DNA of 8,472 bases from contig DMNR01000295.1 of NCBI GenBank assembly GCA_003452655.1, forward strand, positions 1-8,472, given 5' to 3'. The translations under genes and the position numbers were made by a program. The notes under the pieces were generated by a model. It was not told the origin of the DNA. It searched no databases and worked only from the letters and a program-made list of their open reading frames with translations. Positions 1 to 6,279 of this stretch are shown piece by piece (the stretch's first letter is position 1; the number at the start of each line of letters is the position of its first letter). The stretch comes from Actinomycetota bacterium. GTDB taxonomy: Bacteria; Actinomycetota; Actinomycetes; S36-B12; UBA10799.

Positions 1-485
1 TCGTCTGTGATGCGCACGCAGTCCGCAGTGACCTCCGACAGGCGGTTGACGCTGTCATCGCCAAGCCCCGTGATTGACCCAAGGTCGAATTCCGCGCCGT
101 GGCTTCCCACCAGATCGATTTCGATAGGCAGGCGCGACATCGCCGCTAGGTCACGCAGCGCGCGCCCAGAAATGATCGCCACAGTCGTATCAGGCAGGTT
201 CGCGAGGTGTCGAAGAATGGACACCGCCTCAGGCAGTGGGCGGGCTTCGCTGGGGTTGGCCACGATGGGAGACAGCGTGCCGTCGTAGTCGCATCCGACC
301 AAGATGTGCTTGGTGCGGGCGATCTGGCGTAACGCCGTTCGAAGTCCAGGGTCAAGACGGGAGACGTCGGTCGAACCGGCGTCTTCTTCGCTGATTCCAA
401 CCGTGTAGACCGCCGCGGCACCTGCGTGCCTCTCGGGCGGGTGATGCGCCGACTGTTGCTGCTTTGGAGTCGACACATCAGCCAT
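1..485 (-). CDS. otsB: Trehalose-6-phosphate phosphatase OtsB (partial, C-terminus outside window)
   Basis: Removes the phosphate from trehalose 6-phosphate to give trehalose, the second step of the OtsA-OtsB pathway; cytoplasmic, HAD superfamily. The 161 visible residues carry HAD motif I DYDGT (66-70, nucleophile and acid/base aspartates), motif II in IISGR (104-108), and GSHGAEF (127-133), typical of trehalose-phosphatases. The first ~55 residues are a polar, poorly conserved extension. The ATG at 485-483 is favoured because a GGAG (494-491) lies 5 bases upstream. The start overlaps the otsA stop by 8 bases (ATGGCTGA), which suggests translational coupling. The gene runs off the left edge, so motifs III and IV cannot be checked. 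Identification is by motif and by the neighbouring otsA. Confidence 0.93.
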   Translation of the reverse strand, partial: MADVSTPKQQQSAHHPPERHAGAAAVYTVGISEEDAGSTDVSRLDPGLRTALRQIARTKHILVGCDYDGTLSPIVANPSEARPLPEAVSILRHLANLPDTTVAIISGRALRDLAAMSRLPIEIDLVGSHGAEFDLGSITGLGDDSVNRLSEVTADCVRITD

Positions 486-1980
486 TGGTGCTCCGCTCTC
501 GATGGGTGAGATCGCCTTGACGCCGATTCACCCGGTTCTCTGGTCGCGTTTGATTGTCGGGTGCATTGAGTCGTTCGAGGAACTCCCGCGCCCATCGTTG
601 GACGTCATGTTCGGCGAGGTGCTGACGCATTGCTCGCATCCGCCGCTGACGCTCGTCGGGGCTAGCTGTGGCGGCTGCGACGAGCGCCTCCTTCACGCCG
701 TCAGCGTCGTAGGGGTTCACGAGCCACGATTGTGGGAGTTCGCGCGCGGCTCCCGTGAACTCACTGAGGACCAAGGTGCCGTCGCCGTCGATGCGCGAGG
801 CAACGTATTCCTTGCAGACGAGGTTCATGCCGTCGCGCAGCGGAGTGACGAGCATGATGTCCGCGGCCTGGTACAGCGCGACGAGTTCTTCGATCGGCAG
901 GTTGTTCCGCACGTAGTGGATTGCTGGTGCGCCGATGGAGCCAAGCGAGCCGTTCGCGTGTCCGACGATCAGCTCGACGTCGTCACGGATGCGCTGGTAT
1001 TCGTCGACGTTCTCGCGGCTAGGGGTGGCGACCTGGACGAGGACCGTCTCGTTTGGGTCGAGGCGCTTCTCCTGAAGGAGTTCGGTGTACGCGCGCAGTC
1101 GAACGTCGATGCCCTTGGTGTAGTCGAGGCGGTCAACGCCGAGCAACATGGTCTTGGGGTTACCGAGATCCCGGCGCAGCTGTGCGGCCCGTTCGTTAGT
1201 CTGGGGCCGCCGCGCGATCTCGTCGAGGCGTTCGACGTCAACGGATACGGCGAACGCACCCACATGCGCTTCTCGACGGCCGCCGTGGGCCCCCGGAACC
1301 TCGACGACGTCACCATTTGCCGGCCAGCCGAGGAGGCGTTCAGTGACGGCCAGGAAGTTTCGTGCACCGCCAGTGGTCTGGAACCCGACGAGGTCGGCGC
1401 CGAGGATCCCCAAAACGATGGGTCGCCGCCACGGAAGCTGAAGAAACAGGTCCGGTGCGGGGAACGGAATGTGTAGGAAGAAGCCGATTCGCAGATCCGG
1501 GCGCAACGATCGCAGCATTGCCGGAACGAGCTGGAGTTGGTAGTCGTGAATCCAAACCGTGGCACCGGGTGCGGCAGCACGAGCGGCGGCCTGGGCGAAG
1601 AGCATGTTGACGCGGCGGTACGCATCGAATTGGTGGCGGTGGTACGTGGGCGTTGCGATTGCGTCGTGATACAGCGGCCAGAGTGCGGAGTTACTGAAGC
1701 CGTCGTAGTACTGCTCGACGTCGGACTTGTCGAGCGGGACCTCAACGATCCGGTAGTCGCGACCCTCAGCGGTCTCCGGAATAGGCGGCATCGCTGGCTC
1801 GCTTGGATCCTGGTAGTGGCCGTTCCAGCCGATCCATACGCCTTGGCGTCCTTTGAGGGATGGCTCTACAGCTGCGACCAGTCCGCCCGGAGAGACGTTC
1901 CAGGAGATGTTGCCATCCGGATCAGTTACGGCCTCAACCGGAAGCCGATTGGCCACGATGATCAGTTCGTCATCAGACAC
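478..1980 (-). CDS. otsA: Alpha,alpha-trehalose-phosphate synthase (UDP-forming), OtsA
   Basis: Transfers glucose from a nucleotide sugar to glucose 6-phosphate, forming trehalose 6-phosphate; cytoplasmic GT20 glycosyltransferase with a GT-B fold. The 500 residues show the family landmarks in order: IVANRLPVE (8-16), SPGGL (30-34), WIGWNG (49-54), HDYQLQL (145-151), GFFLHIPFP (166-174), [11 protein letters not shown] (281-291, with the Arg and Lys that bind nucleotide-sugar phosphates) and [12 protein letters not shown] (382-393). Length matches the family, with an extra polar tail of about 30 residues. The start is GTG (1980-1978); I see no good Shine-Dalgarno sequence before it, so the start is less certain than the gene. 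It is first in a minus-strand operon with otsB and diverges from recO. Trehalose in actinobacteria serves osmoprotection and, in some, cell-envelope glycolipids; which applies here cannot be told. Confidence 0.97.
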   Translation of the reverse strand: MSDDELIIVANRLPVEAVTDPDGNISWNVSPGGLVAAVEPSLKGRQGVWIGWNGHYQDPSEPAMPPIPETAEGRDYRIVEVPLDKSDVEQYYDGFSNSALWPLYHDAIATPTYHRHQFDAYRRVNMLFAQAAARAAAPGATVWIHDYQLQLVPAMLRSLRPDLRIGFFLHIPFPAPDLFLQLPWRRPIVLGILGADLVGFQTTGGARNFLAVTERLLGWPANGDVVEVPGAHGGRREAHVGAFAVSVDVERLDEIARRPQTNERAAQLRRDLGNPKTMLLGVDRLDYTKGIDVRLRAYTELLQEKRLDPNETVLVQVATPSRENVDEYQRIRDDVELIVGHANGSLGSIGAPAIHYVRNNLPIEELVALYQAADIMLVTPLRDGMNLVCKEYVASRIDGDGTLVLSEFTGAARELPQSWLVNPYDADGVKEALVAAATASPDERQRRMRAMRQHLAEHDVQRWAREFLERLNAPDNQTRPENRVNRRQGDLTHRERSTNG

Positions 1981-2041
1981 ATCTACAAAACTACCGCGAT
2001 TTGGGGGCTGCGCGCGAGGCTTCGCAAGGCAAACTAGACCG
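1981..2041. promoter_or_regulatory. Divergent otsA/recO intergenic region
   Basis: These 61 bases separate the GTG starts of otsA (minus) and recO (plus), so promoters for both transcription units should lie here or just inside the genes. Reading the minus strand, TAGTTT (1993-1988) could be a -10 for otsA, but I see no convincing -35. On the plus strand no convincing hexamer pair is visible for recO, whose closest ribosome-binding-like sequence is a weak AAGG about 12 bases before its GTG. The promoter role is inferred from gene orientation only. Confidence 0.4.
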
Positions 2042-2770
2042 GTGGCGACCTACCGAGACACTGGCGTGGTGCTGCGGACCCAGAAGTTGGGCGAATCCGA
2101 CCGAATTGTCACGGTGTTGACCAAGACGCGTGGTCGCAAACGGATCGTGGCACGCGGCGTACGCAAGACCTCTAGTCGAATCGGCGCGCGACTTGAGCCG
2201 TTTAGCCTCGTGGATGTGCAGTGCTACGAGGGCCGCACCCTCGATTCGGTCACACAGGTTGAATCGTTGGCGAGTTACGGGGCCGATCTCTCGCAGGACT
2301 ACCAGCGGTGGACCGCTGGTCAGGCAATGCTGGAGACCGCTGAGCGCCTGACCAGCGAGGAGGGTGAGCCTGCAGTCCAGCAGTTCCTTCTGCTAGTGGG
2401 CGGGCTGCGCGCCTTGGCCAACAATGATCATGAGTCGGGGCTGATCTTGGACTCGTTCCTGCTGCGCTCGCTGGCGGTGGCGGGCTGGGCCCCGACTTTC
2501 GATGACTGCGCTCGCTGTGGTGACCCTGGCCCGCATCGGGCGTTCCATCCAGCGTCGGGTGGCGCCCTGTGCCAGCAGTGTCGTGTTCCCGGCTATTCGC
2601 TGCCGTCTGAGGGCACGCTTGAGCTGATGGGTGCGCTGCTCGCCGGCGACTGGGCGGTGGCTGATGTGAGCACCGCCAGGCAGCGCCGCGATGCCGCTGG
2701 CATCACCTCGGCCTACCTGCAATGGCACCTGGAACGTCACTTGAGGTCTTTGCCGTACGTCGAGCGTTAG
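2042..2770 (+). CDS. recO: DNA repair protein RecO
   Basis: Recombination mediator that works with RecR to load RecA on SSB-coated single-stranded DNA and anneals strands (RecFOR pathway). From the GTG at 2042 the protein is 242 residues, normal for RecO. The N-terminal OB fold begins YRDTGVVLRTQKLGESDRIV (4-23), followed by the basic segment GRKRIVARGVRKTSSR (31-46) typical of the family. The helical C-terminal part carries a zinc site CARC (156-159) and CQQC (177-180). The reading frame is open further upstream to about 1853, but that part is antisense to otsA and lies before the conserved N-terminus, so I chose 2042. It heads the plus-strand series recO-uppS-exporter; recO next to uppS is a usual actinobacterial arrangement. 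Confidence 0.95.
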   Translation: MATYRDTGVVLRTQKLGESDRIVTVLTKTRGRKRIVARGVRKTSSRIGARLEPFSLVDVQCYEGRTLDSVTQVESLASYGADLSQDYQRWTAGQAMLETAERLTSEEGEPAVQQFLLLVGGLRALANNDHESGLILDSFLLRSLAVAGWAPTFDDCARCGDPGPHRAFHPASGGALCQQCRVPGYSLPSEGTLELMGALLAGDWAVADVSTARQRRDAAGITSAYLQWHLERHLRSLPYVER

Positions 2771-2827
2771 TCCGACTTGCGCTTGTCGAACTGTCACGGC
2801 ATCGGGTGATTCTGCAAGACTGGGCGC

Positions 2828-3643
2828 ATGGCGAAGCGGAAGGCGGTGGCGCGGCCGCCGCGTGATCCCGCAAGTTACCGCCAGCCGACTCCCCATTCCG
2901 AAGGTGCGATCGCGCCGATTATCGCCGCCGAATTGTTGCCGCAGCATGTCGCGATCGTGATGGATGGCAACGGCCGGTGGGCGAATCAACGTGGGCTGCC
3001 ACGCACGCGCGGACATGAGATGGGTGAGCAATCTCTGCTGGATGTGGTCCATGGTGCGTTGGAAATCGGCGTTCCGTGGCTGTCGGCATACGCCTTCTCA
3101 ACGGAGAATTGGAAGCGCTCGCCGGAGGAAGTCCGGTTCCTCATGGGCTTCAACCGTGACGTGATCCATCGGCGCCTTGACGAACTCGATGAGCTCGGGG
3201 TGCGTGTGCGTTGGGCAGGCCGTCACCGCAGGCTGTGGCGCAGCGTGATCAACGAACTGGAAATCGCCGAGGTGCGTACGCGACACAACACGCGCATGAA
3301 CCTCGTGATGTGCGTGAACTATGGCGGACGTGCGGAGATCGCCGATGCTGCTGCCGCCATTGCGCGGTTGGCGGCAGCAGGTCGAATCGACCCAGATCGA
3401 GTTGATGAACGAACCATCGCCAAACACCTCGATGAGCCAGACATGCCGGATGTCGACCTGTTCATTCGCAGCAGCGGTGAACAGCGAACCAGTAACTTCC
3501 TGCTCTGGCAGGCCGCCTACGCCGAGATGGTTTTTCTCGAACGGCTGTGGCCGGACTTCGATCGCCGCGACTTCTGGCAGGCCGTTGAGATGTACGTCGA
3601 CCGTGATCGTCGGTACGGCGGAGCGCAGGGACCGGCGGTTTAG
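2828..3643 (+). CDS. uppS: Cis-prenyl (undecaprenyl/decaprenyl) diphosphate synthase
   Basis: Adds isopentenyl diphosphate units in cis to an allylic diphosphate to make the long polyprenyl diphosphate that carries peptidoglycan and other envelope precursors. The 271 residues contain [13 protein letters not shown] (40-52, catalytic Asp46), [10 protein letters not shown] (89-98), and the C-terminal [15 protein letters not shown] (214-228), where an Arg-Ser pair replaces the more common Arg-Thr. A basic N-terminal extension of about 38 residues precedes the core, as in the actinobacterial recO-linked enzymes. Product chain length (C50 or C55) cannot be read from sequence. The ATG at 2828 has no strong Shine-Dalgarno sequence and lies 57 bases after recO. 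The stop is 2 bases before the cation exporter start. Confidence 0.96.
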   Translation: MAKRKAVARPPRDPASYRQPTPHSEGAIAPIIAAELLPQHVAIVMDGNGRWANQRGLPRTRGHEMGEQSLLDVVHGALEIGVPWLSAYAFSTENWKRSPEEVRFLMGFNRDVIHRRLDELDELGVRVRWAGRHRRLWRSVINELEIAEVRTRHNTRMNLVMCVNYGGRAEIADAAAAIARLAAAGRIDPDRVDERTIAKHLDEPDMPDVDLFIRSSGEQRTSNFLLWQAAYAEMVFLERLWPDFDRRDFWQAVEMYVDRDRRYGGAQGPAV

Positions 3644-3645
3644 CG

Positions 3646-4557
3646 ATGGGCAGCGGCCATAGCCATGTGACACCTGGCATGAAGAACCGCAAGCCGCTGT
3701 TCATCACCCTGTGCCTCGGACTCTCGATCCTGGTGGTGCAAACCATCGGGGCGCTGCTTTCTGGGTCGCTTGCCTTGCTCGCGGACACGGTCCACGTCCT
3801 CGCAGATGTCTCGGGAGTTTTCTTGGCTCTCGTCGCGATCACCCTGGCAGGGCGACCTACCAAGCAACACAGAACTTTCGGCCTGTATCGCCTCGAGATC
3901 CTCGTGACTTTGGCAAACGGTCTGCTGCTTTTGGTGCTTTCCGGGTTCATCTTGTTCGAGGCATACGGCCGTTGGTTCACACCCGAGTCTGTGGACGCTC
4001 CCATCATGTTTGTGGCGGCGCTCTACGGATTAGTTGCCAACAGCATCGGTGTCTGGCTTCTGCGCAAGGGCTCAGGCGAGAGCCTCGCTGTTCGTGGTGC
4101 CTACCTCGAGGTGATGTCAGACGCGCTTGGATCAGTGGGAGTCGTCATCGCAGCGGTTGTCATCGCGACAACTGGCTGGGAACGCATCGACGCTCTGGTG
4201 TCTGTAGCGATCGCGCTCTTCATGATCCCGCGGACACTGCTACTTCTGCGAGATGCGCTTAGCGTGCTGATGGAAAGTGCGCCGACCGGTCTCGATCTTG
4301 ATGAGGTCCGCACGCACATGTCGGAGGTCGAGGGTGTCGTGGCAATCCATGATCTCCACGTATGGACGATCACCAGTGGGATGCCGTCGCTGTCCGCGCA
4401 CGTGACGGTCGAGCCGGATCCGTTCCGAGACGGGGCGGGTGCAAAAGTGCTTGATGAGTTGAAGGAGTGCCTGCATGACTGTTTCGAAATCGGTCACACC
4501 ACATTCCAACTGGAGTCCGTGGAGCACTCGCGCAATGAGGAAGACCAACACCCGTAG
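3646..4557 (+). CDS. Cation diffusion facilitator (CDF) family metal exporter, CzcD/ZitB-like
   Basis: Predicted proton-coupled exporter of divalent metals, most likely zinc, in the cytoplasmic membrane. The 303-residue protein has a short His-containing N-terminus (GHSH, 4-7), six hydrophobic segments (about 17-38, 41-67, 82-105, 117-139, 152-174, 180-201) and a cytoplasmic domain with HDLHVWTITSG (235-245). The helix-2 metal site HVLAD (H50, D54) is present; in helix 5 the position usually His in zinc CDFs is Glu (E155, with D159). The substrate is therefore uncertain between zinc and other metals. It starts 2 bases after the uppS stop, so it is probably co-transcribed and translationally coupled; a functional link with UppS is not known to me. 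A purine-rich AGGGA within the uppS end may act as ribosome-binding site. Confidence 0.93.
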   Translation: MGSGHSHVTPGMKNRKPLFITLCLGLSILVVQTIGALLSGSLALLADTVHVLADVSGVFLALVAITLAGRPTKQHRTFGLYRLEILVTLANGLLLLVLSGFILFEAYGRWFTPESVDAPIMFVAALYGLVANSIGVWLLRKGSGESLAVRGAYLEVMSDALGSVGVVIAAVVIATTGWERIDALVSVAIALFMIPRTLLLLRDALSVLMESAPTGLDLDEVRTHMSEVEGVVAIHDLHVWTITSGMPSLSAHVTVEPDPFRDGAGAKVLDELKECLHDCFEIGHTTFQLESVEHSRNEEDQHP

Positions 4558-4602
4558 GCGAAGACTGGTTGCGACCGATCAGGCTGGCGAGCCAACCGGG
4601 GG
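4558..4602. terminator. Possible bidirectional terminator between convergent genes
   Basis: This 45-base gap separates the stops of the CDF exporter (plus) and the small membrane protein (minus). GGCT (4582-4585) and AGCC (4590-4593) can pair around GGCG, and GGTT (4567-4570) with AACC (4594-4597) can close an outer stem. No T-tract follows on either strand, so it is at best a weak or Rho-assisted terminator. Confidence 0.22.
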
Positions 4603-5010
4603 CTATGCGCTGCCGGTGAACCGCCACAACGCCGCTGCGACGATCGCGACCACGACAAGCAGGCGAATCCAGCGTGAAGACGGAACCAGTGCCGGCCACG
4701 ACAGGGCGAGCAGCCAGCCAAGGAAGGCCGCCAGCGCCAGGAGAAGTAGACCTGACCACGCTGCGGTGATCAGTAGTCCGGCTAGAAGTAGCGCACCCAT
4801 GGCGATGGGAACGACGAGCTTGGGCAGGCGGCGCACAAAATGAAGTGGGCGAATGCTGAGCCGCTCTAACTTCAGGCGGGCCGGGCTCTTGGCCTGACTC
4901 GGGACGCGTTGGGCGCGGGGGCCGAGCGGGCGGGTGCCGCCGGTTCGGCGCGCTGACGTCGTGCGGCCAGGGCCAGTTGACTGTTTCGGCATTCCACCAT
5001 GGTCGCTCAC
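4603..5010 (-). CDS. Small membrane protein of unknown function with basic N-terminus
   Basis: Function unknown. The 135 residues divide into a basic, Pro/Arg/Thr-rich cytoplasmic-looking N-terminal region (1-62) and three hydrophobic segments (about 64-82, 84-107, 115-131). The core resembles small actinobacterial membrane proteins that I believe are catalogued as DUF6703, but I recall this only loosely. The start drawn is GTG at 5010; an in-frame ATG at 4992 gives a protein 6 residues shorter (MPKQS...). Neither has a well-spaced Shine-Dalgarno sequence, so the start is open. The gene converges on the CDF exporter and diverges from the ABM-fold gene, sharing a short intergenic region with an inverted repeat. 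Hydrophobicity pattern, clean reading frame and placement between real genes support it as a true gene. Confidence 0.75.
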   Translation of the reverse strand: MSDHGGMPKQSTGPGRTTSARRTGGTRPLGPRAQRVPSQAKSPARLKLERLSIRPLHFVRRLPKLVVPIAMGALLLAGLLITAAWSGLLLLALAAFLGWLLALSWPALVPSSRWIRLLVVVAIVAAALWRFTGSA

Positions 5011-5011
5011 G

Positions 5012-5029
5012 GTCCGATACGGTTCGGAC
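5012..5029. promoter_or_regulatory. Inverted repeat GTCCGA-N6-TCGGAC between divergent genes
   Basis: A perfect 6+6 inverted repeat (5012-5017 and 5024-5029) lies between the divergent starts of the membrane protein and the ABM-fold gene. It overlaps a direct repeat ACGGTCCG (5009-5016) / ACGGTTCG (5019-5026). It ends directly before the AGGAGG (5030-5035) of the ABM-fold gene. It could be a repressor operator or an RNA hairpin that affects ribosome access; the sequence does not distinguish these. Confidence 0.4.
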
Positions 5030-5045
5030 AGGAGGTAGGGATTTC

Positions 5046-5399
5046 GTGTTGGTGTTGTTGCGTTTCGATGTTTCCGCGCAAGAACTTCCGGGATTCTTGG
5101 AACGTGCTCGCGTGGCGGTCGAGGTGCTCGGCGAGCGTCCCGGCTTCGTGCGCGGGCAGGTCGCGCAGGCGCTCGACCAGGCGGGGCTCATGGTCGTCGA
5201 ACTTGAGTTCGTTGACGTAGGTTCGTACCGGCGTGCGCTGTCGTCATCTGACGTGAAAATGCGGGCGGTGCAATTCCTGTCAGCAGCGGTCGACGAGCCG
5301 AGTGCGTTCGAGGTGCTCCACGAGCGCACCGCGTCATCAGCCACCGATTCACCAAGCTCGCTCGCTCCGGATCACGACACGTTTGGCATCGGCGACTGA
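5046..5399 (+). CDS. Antibiotic biosynthesis monooxygenase (ABM)-fold small protein, C-terminal tail probably replaced
   Basis: Small dimeric alpha/beta-barrel-type protein; members range from true monooxygenases to proteins without known activity, so the name is a fold label only. The 117 residues begin VLVLLRFDVSAQ and contain FLERARVAVEVL (17-28), RPGFVRGQVAQALD (31-44), ELEFVDVGSYRRALSSSDVK (52-71) and DEPSAFEVL (83-91). This pattern recurs in a protein found near glyS in actinobacteria. I chose GTG 5046 because AGGAGG (5030-5035) lies 10 bases upstream; the frame is open back to 4977 but that part reads poorly. The conserved fold ends near residue 91. Residues ~98-117 are low in similarity and lie over the end of the neighbouring IS5 transposase, so they are probably insertion-derived. 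Confidence 0.8.
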   Translation: MLVLLRFDVSAQELPGFLERARVAVEVLGERPGFVRGQVAQALDQAGLMVVELEFVDVGSYRRALSSSDVKMRAVQFLSAAVDEPSAFEVLHERTASSATDSPSSLAPDHDTFGIGD

Positions 5400-6229
5400 A
5401 GCCGGTCGTATAAGTCGGAGGTGAGTCGGCGGAGTAGGGCAGCGATTTGGCTGAGGATGAGGAATCCGGCGTGCGCTTCGGGTGTGGTTTCCATTGGCGG
5501 ACGAGTCGGCGGTTCCGGTTGATCCAGGCGTGGGTGCGATCCACGACCCATCTTCGTGGTTGGACTTTGAAGCCGGTTTGGTCTTTGGGGCCGGACACGA
5601 TGTCGATATTGATTCCTGTTGTGGCAGCGAGTTCGCGGGTGGATGGGCCGGTATAGCCCTTGTCAGCCCATATCTTCGCGATGTCTGGGCAGTGTTTCAT
5701 CGCCGACTTGATCAGACCAGGCAAGATTGCCCGGTCTTGCATATCGGCGGCGGTCACCTCAACGGATAAGAGTAGCCCGCCAGAGTCGACCAGGATGTGG
5801 CGTTTGATGCCGTCGATCTTCTTCGCCCAGTCGAAGCCTCGCGGCCCCACCGCGGGGCTGGCTTTGACGCTGGAGGAATCGACCACGGCGGCGGTTGGCG
5901 CCGCGTTCCTGCTTTTCGCGGCGCGCATCGGCTCGCGCAGTTCGTGGAGCGCGATATCGAACACCGGCGAGGCGTGTCCAACGCAGGAACCGTTTGTGGA
6001 CCGAGGACCAGTTCACTTCGTTGTCGTGGGGCAGGTGGCGCCACGGGCAGCCGGTGCGCAGCACGTAGAGGATCGCGTCGAGATACTCGCGCGTCCGCAC
6101 CGGATCGACCCGGCGACCGATCGGGGTCTGGGTCAGCAGTATTGGGGAGATAACTGCCCACTTCTCATCGGTCAGGTCGGATGGGTAAGGCGTGCGGGGA
6201 AGAGGATTCACACTTGCTCTGGGTAGCAC
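5372..6229 (-). pseudogene. IS5-family transposase, two frameshifts
   Basis: DDE transposase remnant. The first part (from GTG 6229) has TPYPSDLTDEKWAVISP (13-29), AILYVLRTGCPWRHLP (52-67) and WSSVHKRFLRW (74-84). Near 5965 the homology passes to the +1 frame (FDIALHELREPMR, from 5964), which carries DSSSVK, GFDWAKKIDGIKRHILVD, IWADKGYTG, QPRRWVVDRTHAWINR and RRLVRQW. At about 5493 it returns to the first frame by a -1 shift and reads ETTPEAHAGFLILSQIAALL to a TGA at 5374-5372. The first shift could be the programmed frameshift known in some IS5-family groups, though no slippery run is visible. The second is probably a one-base deletion. The third catalytic residue, usually E in WVVERT, is D (codon 5541-5539). 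The gene is probably inactive. Confidence 0.85.
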
Positions 6230-6232
6230 CTG

Positions 6233-6253
6233 GCACCGACAATTCGTCGTGGC
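6233..6253 (+). repeat. Imperfect hairpin upstream of tnpB (possible element left end)
   Basis: CGAC (6237-6240) pairs with GTCG (6246-6249) around AATTC. After a two-base internal mismatch, GC (6233-6234) pairs with GC (6252-6253). IS200/IS605 elements carry subterminal hairpins at their ends rather than inverted repeats, so this could mark the TnpB element's left end. It overlaps the proposed IS5 right end, so one of the two assignments must be wrong or the elements are nested. Confidence 0.25.
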
Positions 6254-6279
6254 TGAGAAGAAATGTCGGAGCCCTCTGA

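Larger units (their letters stand above)
5337..6256 (-). mobile_element. IS5-family insertion sequence, decayed (boundaries tentative)
   Basis: The element is recognised from its transposase (5372-6229, minus). Ends are proposed from an 8-base perfect inverted repeat, TCAGCCAC (5337-5344) and its complement GTGGCTGA (6249-6256). These sit 27 bases beyond the transposase start and 27 bases beyond its stop, giving a length of about 920 bases, usual for IS5-family elements. The repeat does not extend convincingly inward, and no target duplication is visible outside it, so the exact ends are uncertain. It lies between the ABM-fold gene and the TnpB element. Confidence 0.55.

Noticed and set aside
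502..1476. Long plus-strand open frame (324 codons)
   Set aside because: It is antisense to otsA, whose motifs are unmistakable; GC-rich DNA produces such shadows.
1853..2041. Possible N-terminal extension of RecO
   Set aside because: The extra 63 codons are antisense to otsA and precede the conserved RecO N-terminus, which starts at GTG 2042.
5311..5317. AGGTGCT shared with the inverted sequence near 6225, considered as an IS end
   Set aside because: The left copy encodes part of the conserved EPSAFEVL motif of the ABM-fold protein, so it is host sequence and the match is likely chance.
4370..5344. Minus-strand open frame of 324 codons
   Set aside because: It runs across the CDF 3' end, the membrane protein gene and the ABM-fold gene, and its translation is low-complexity Ser/Arg/Pro with no family features.
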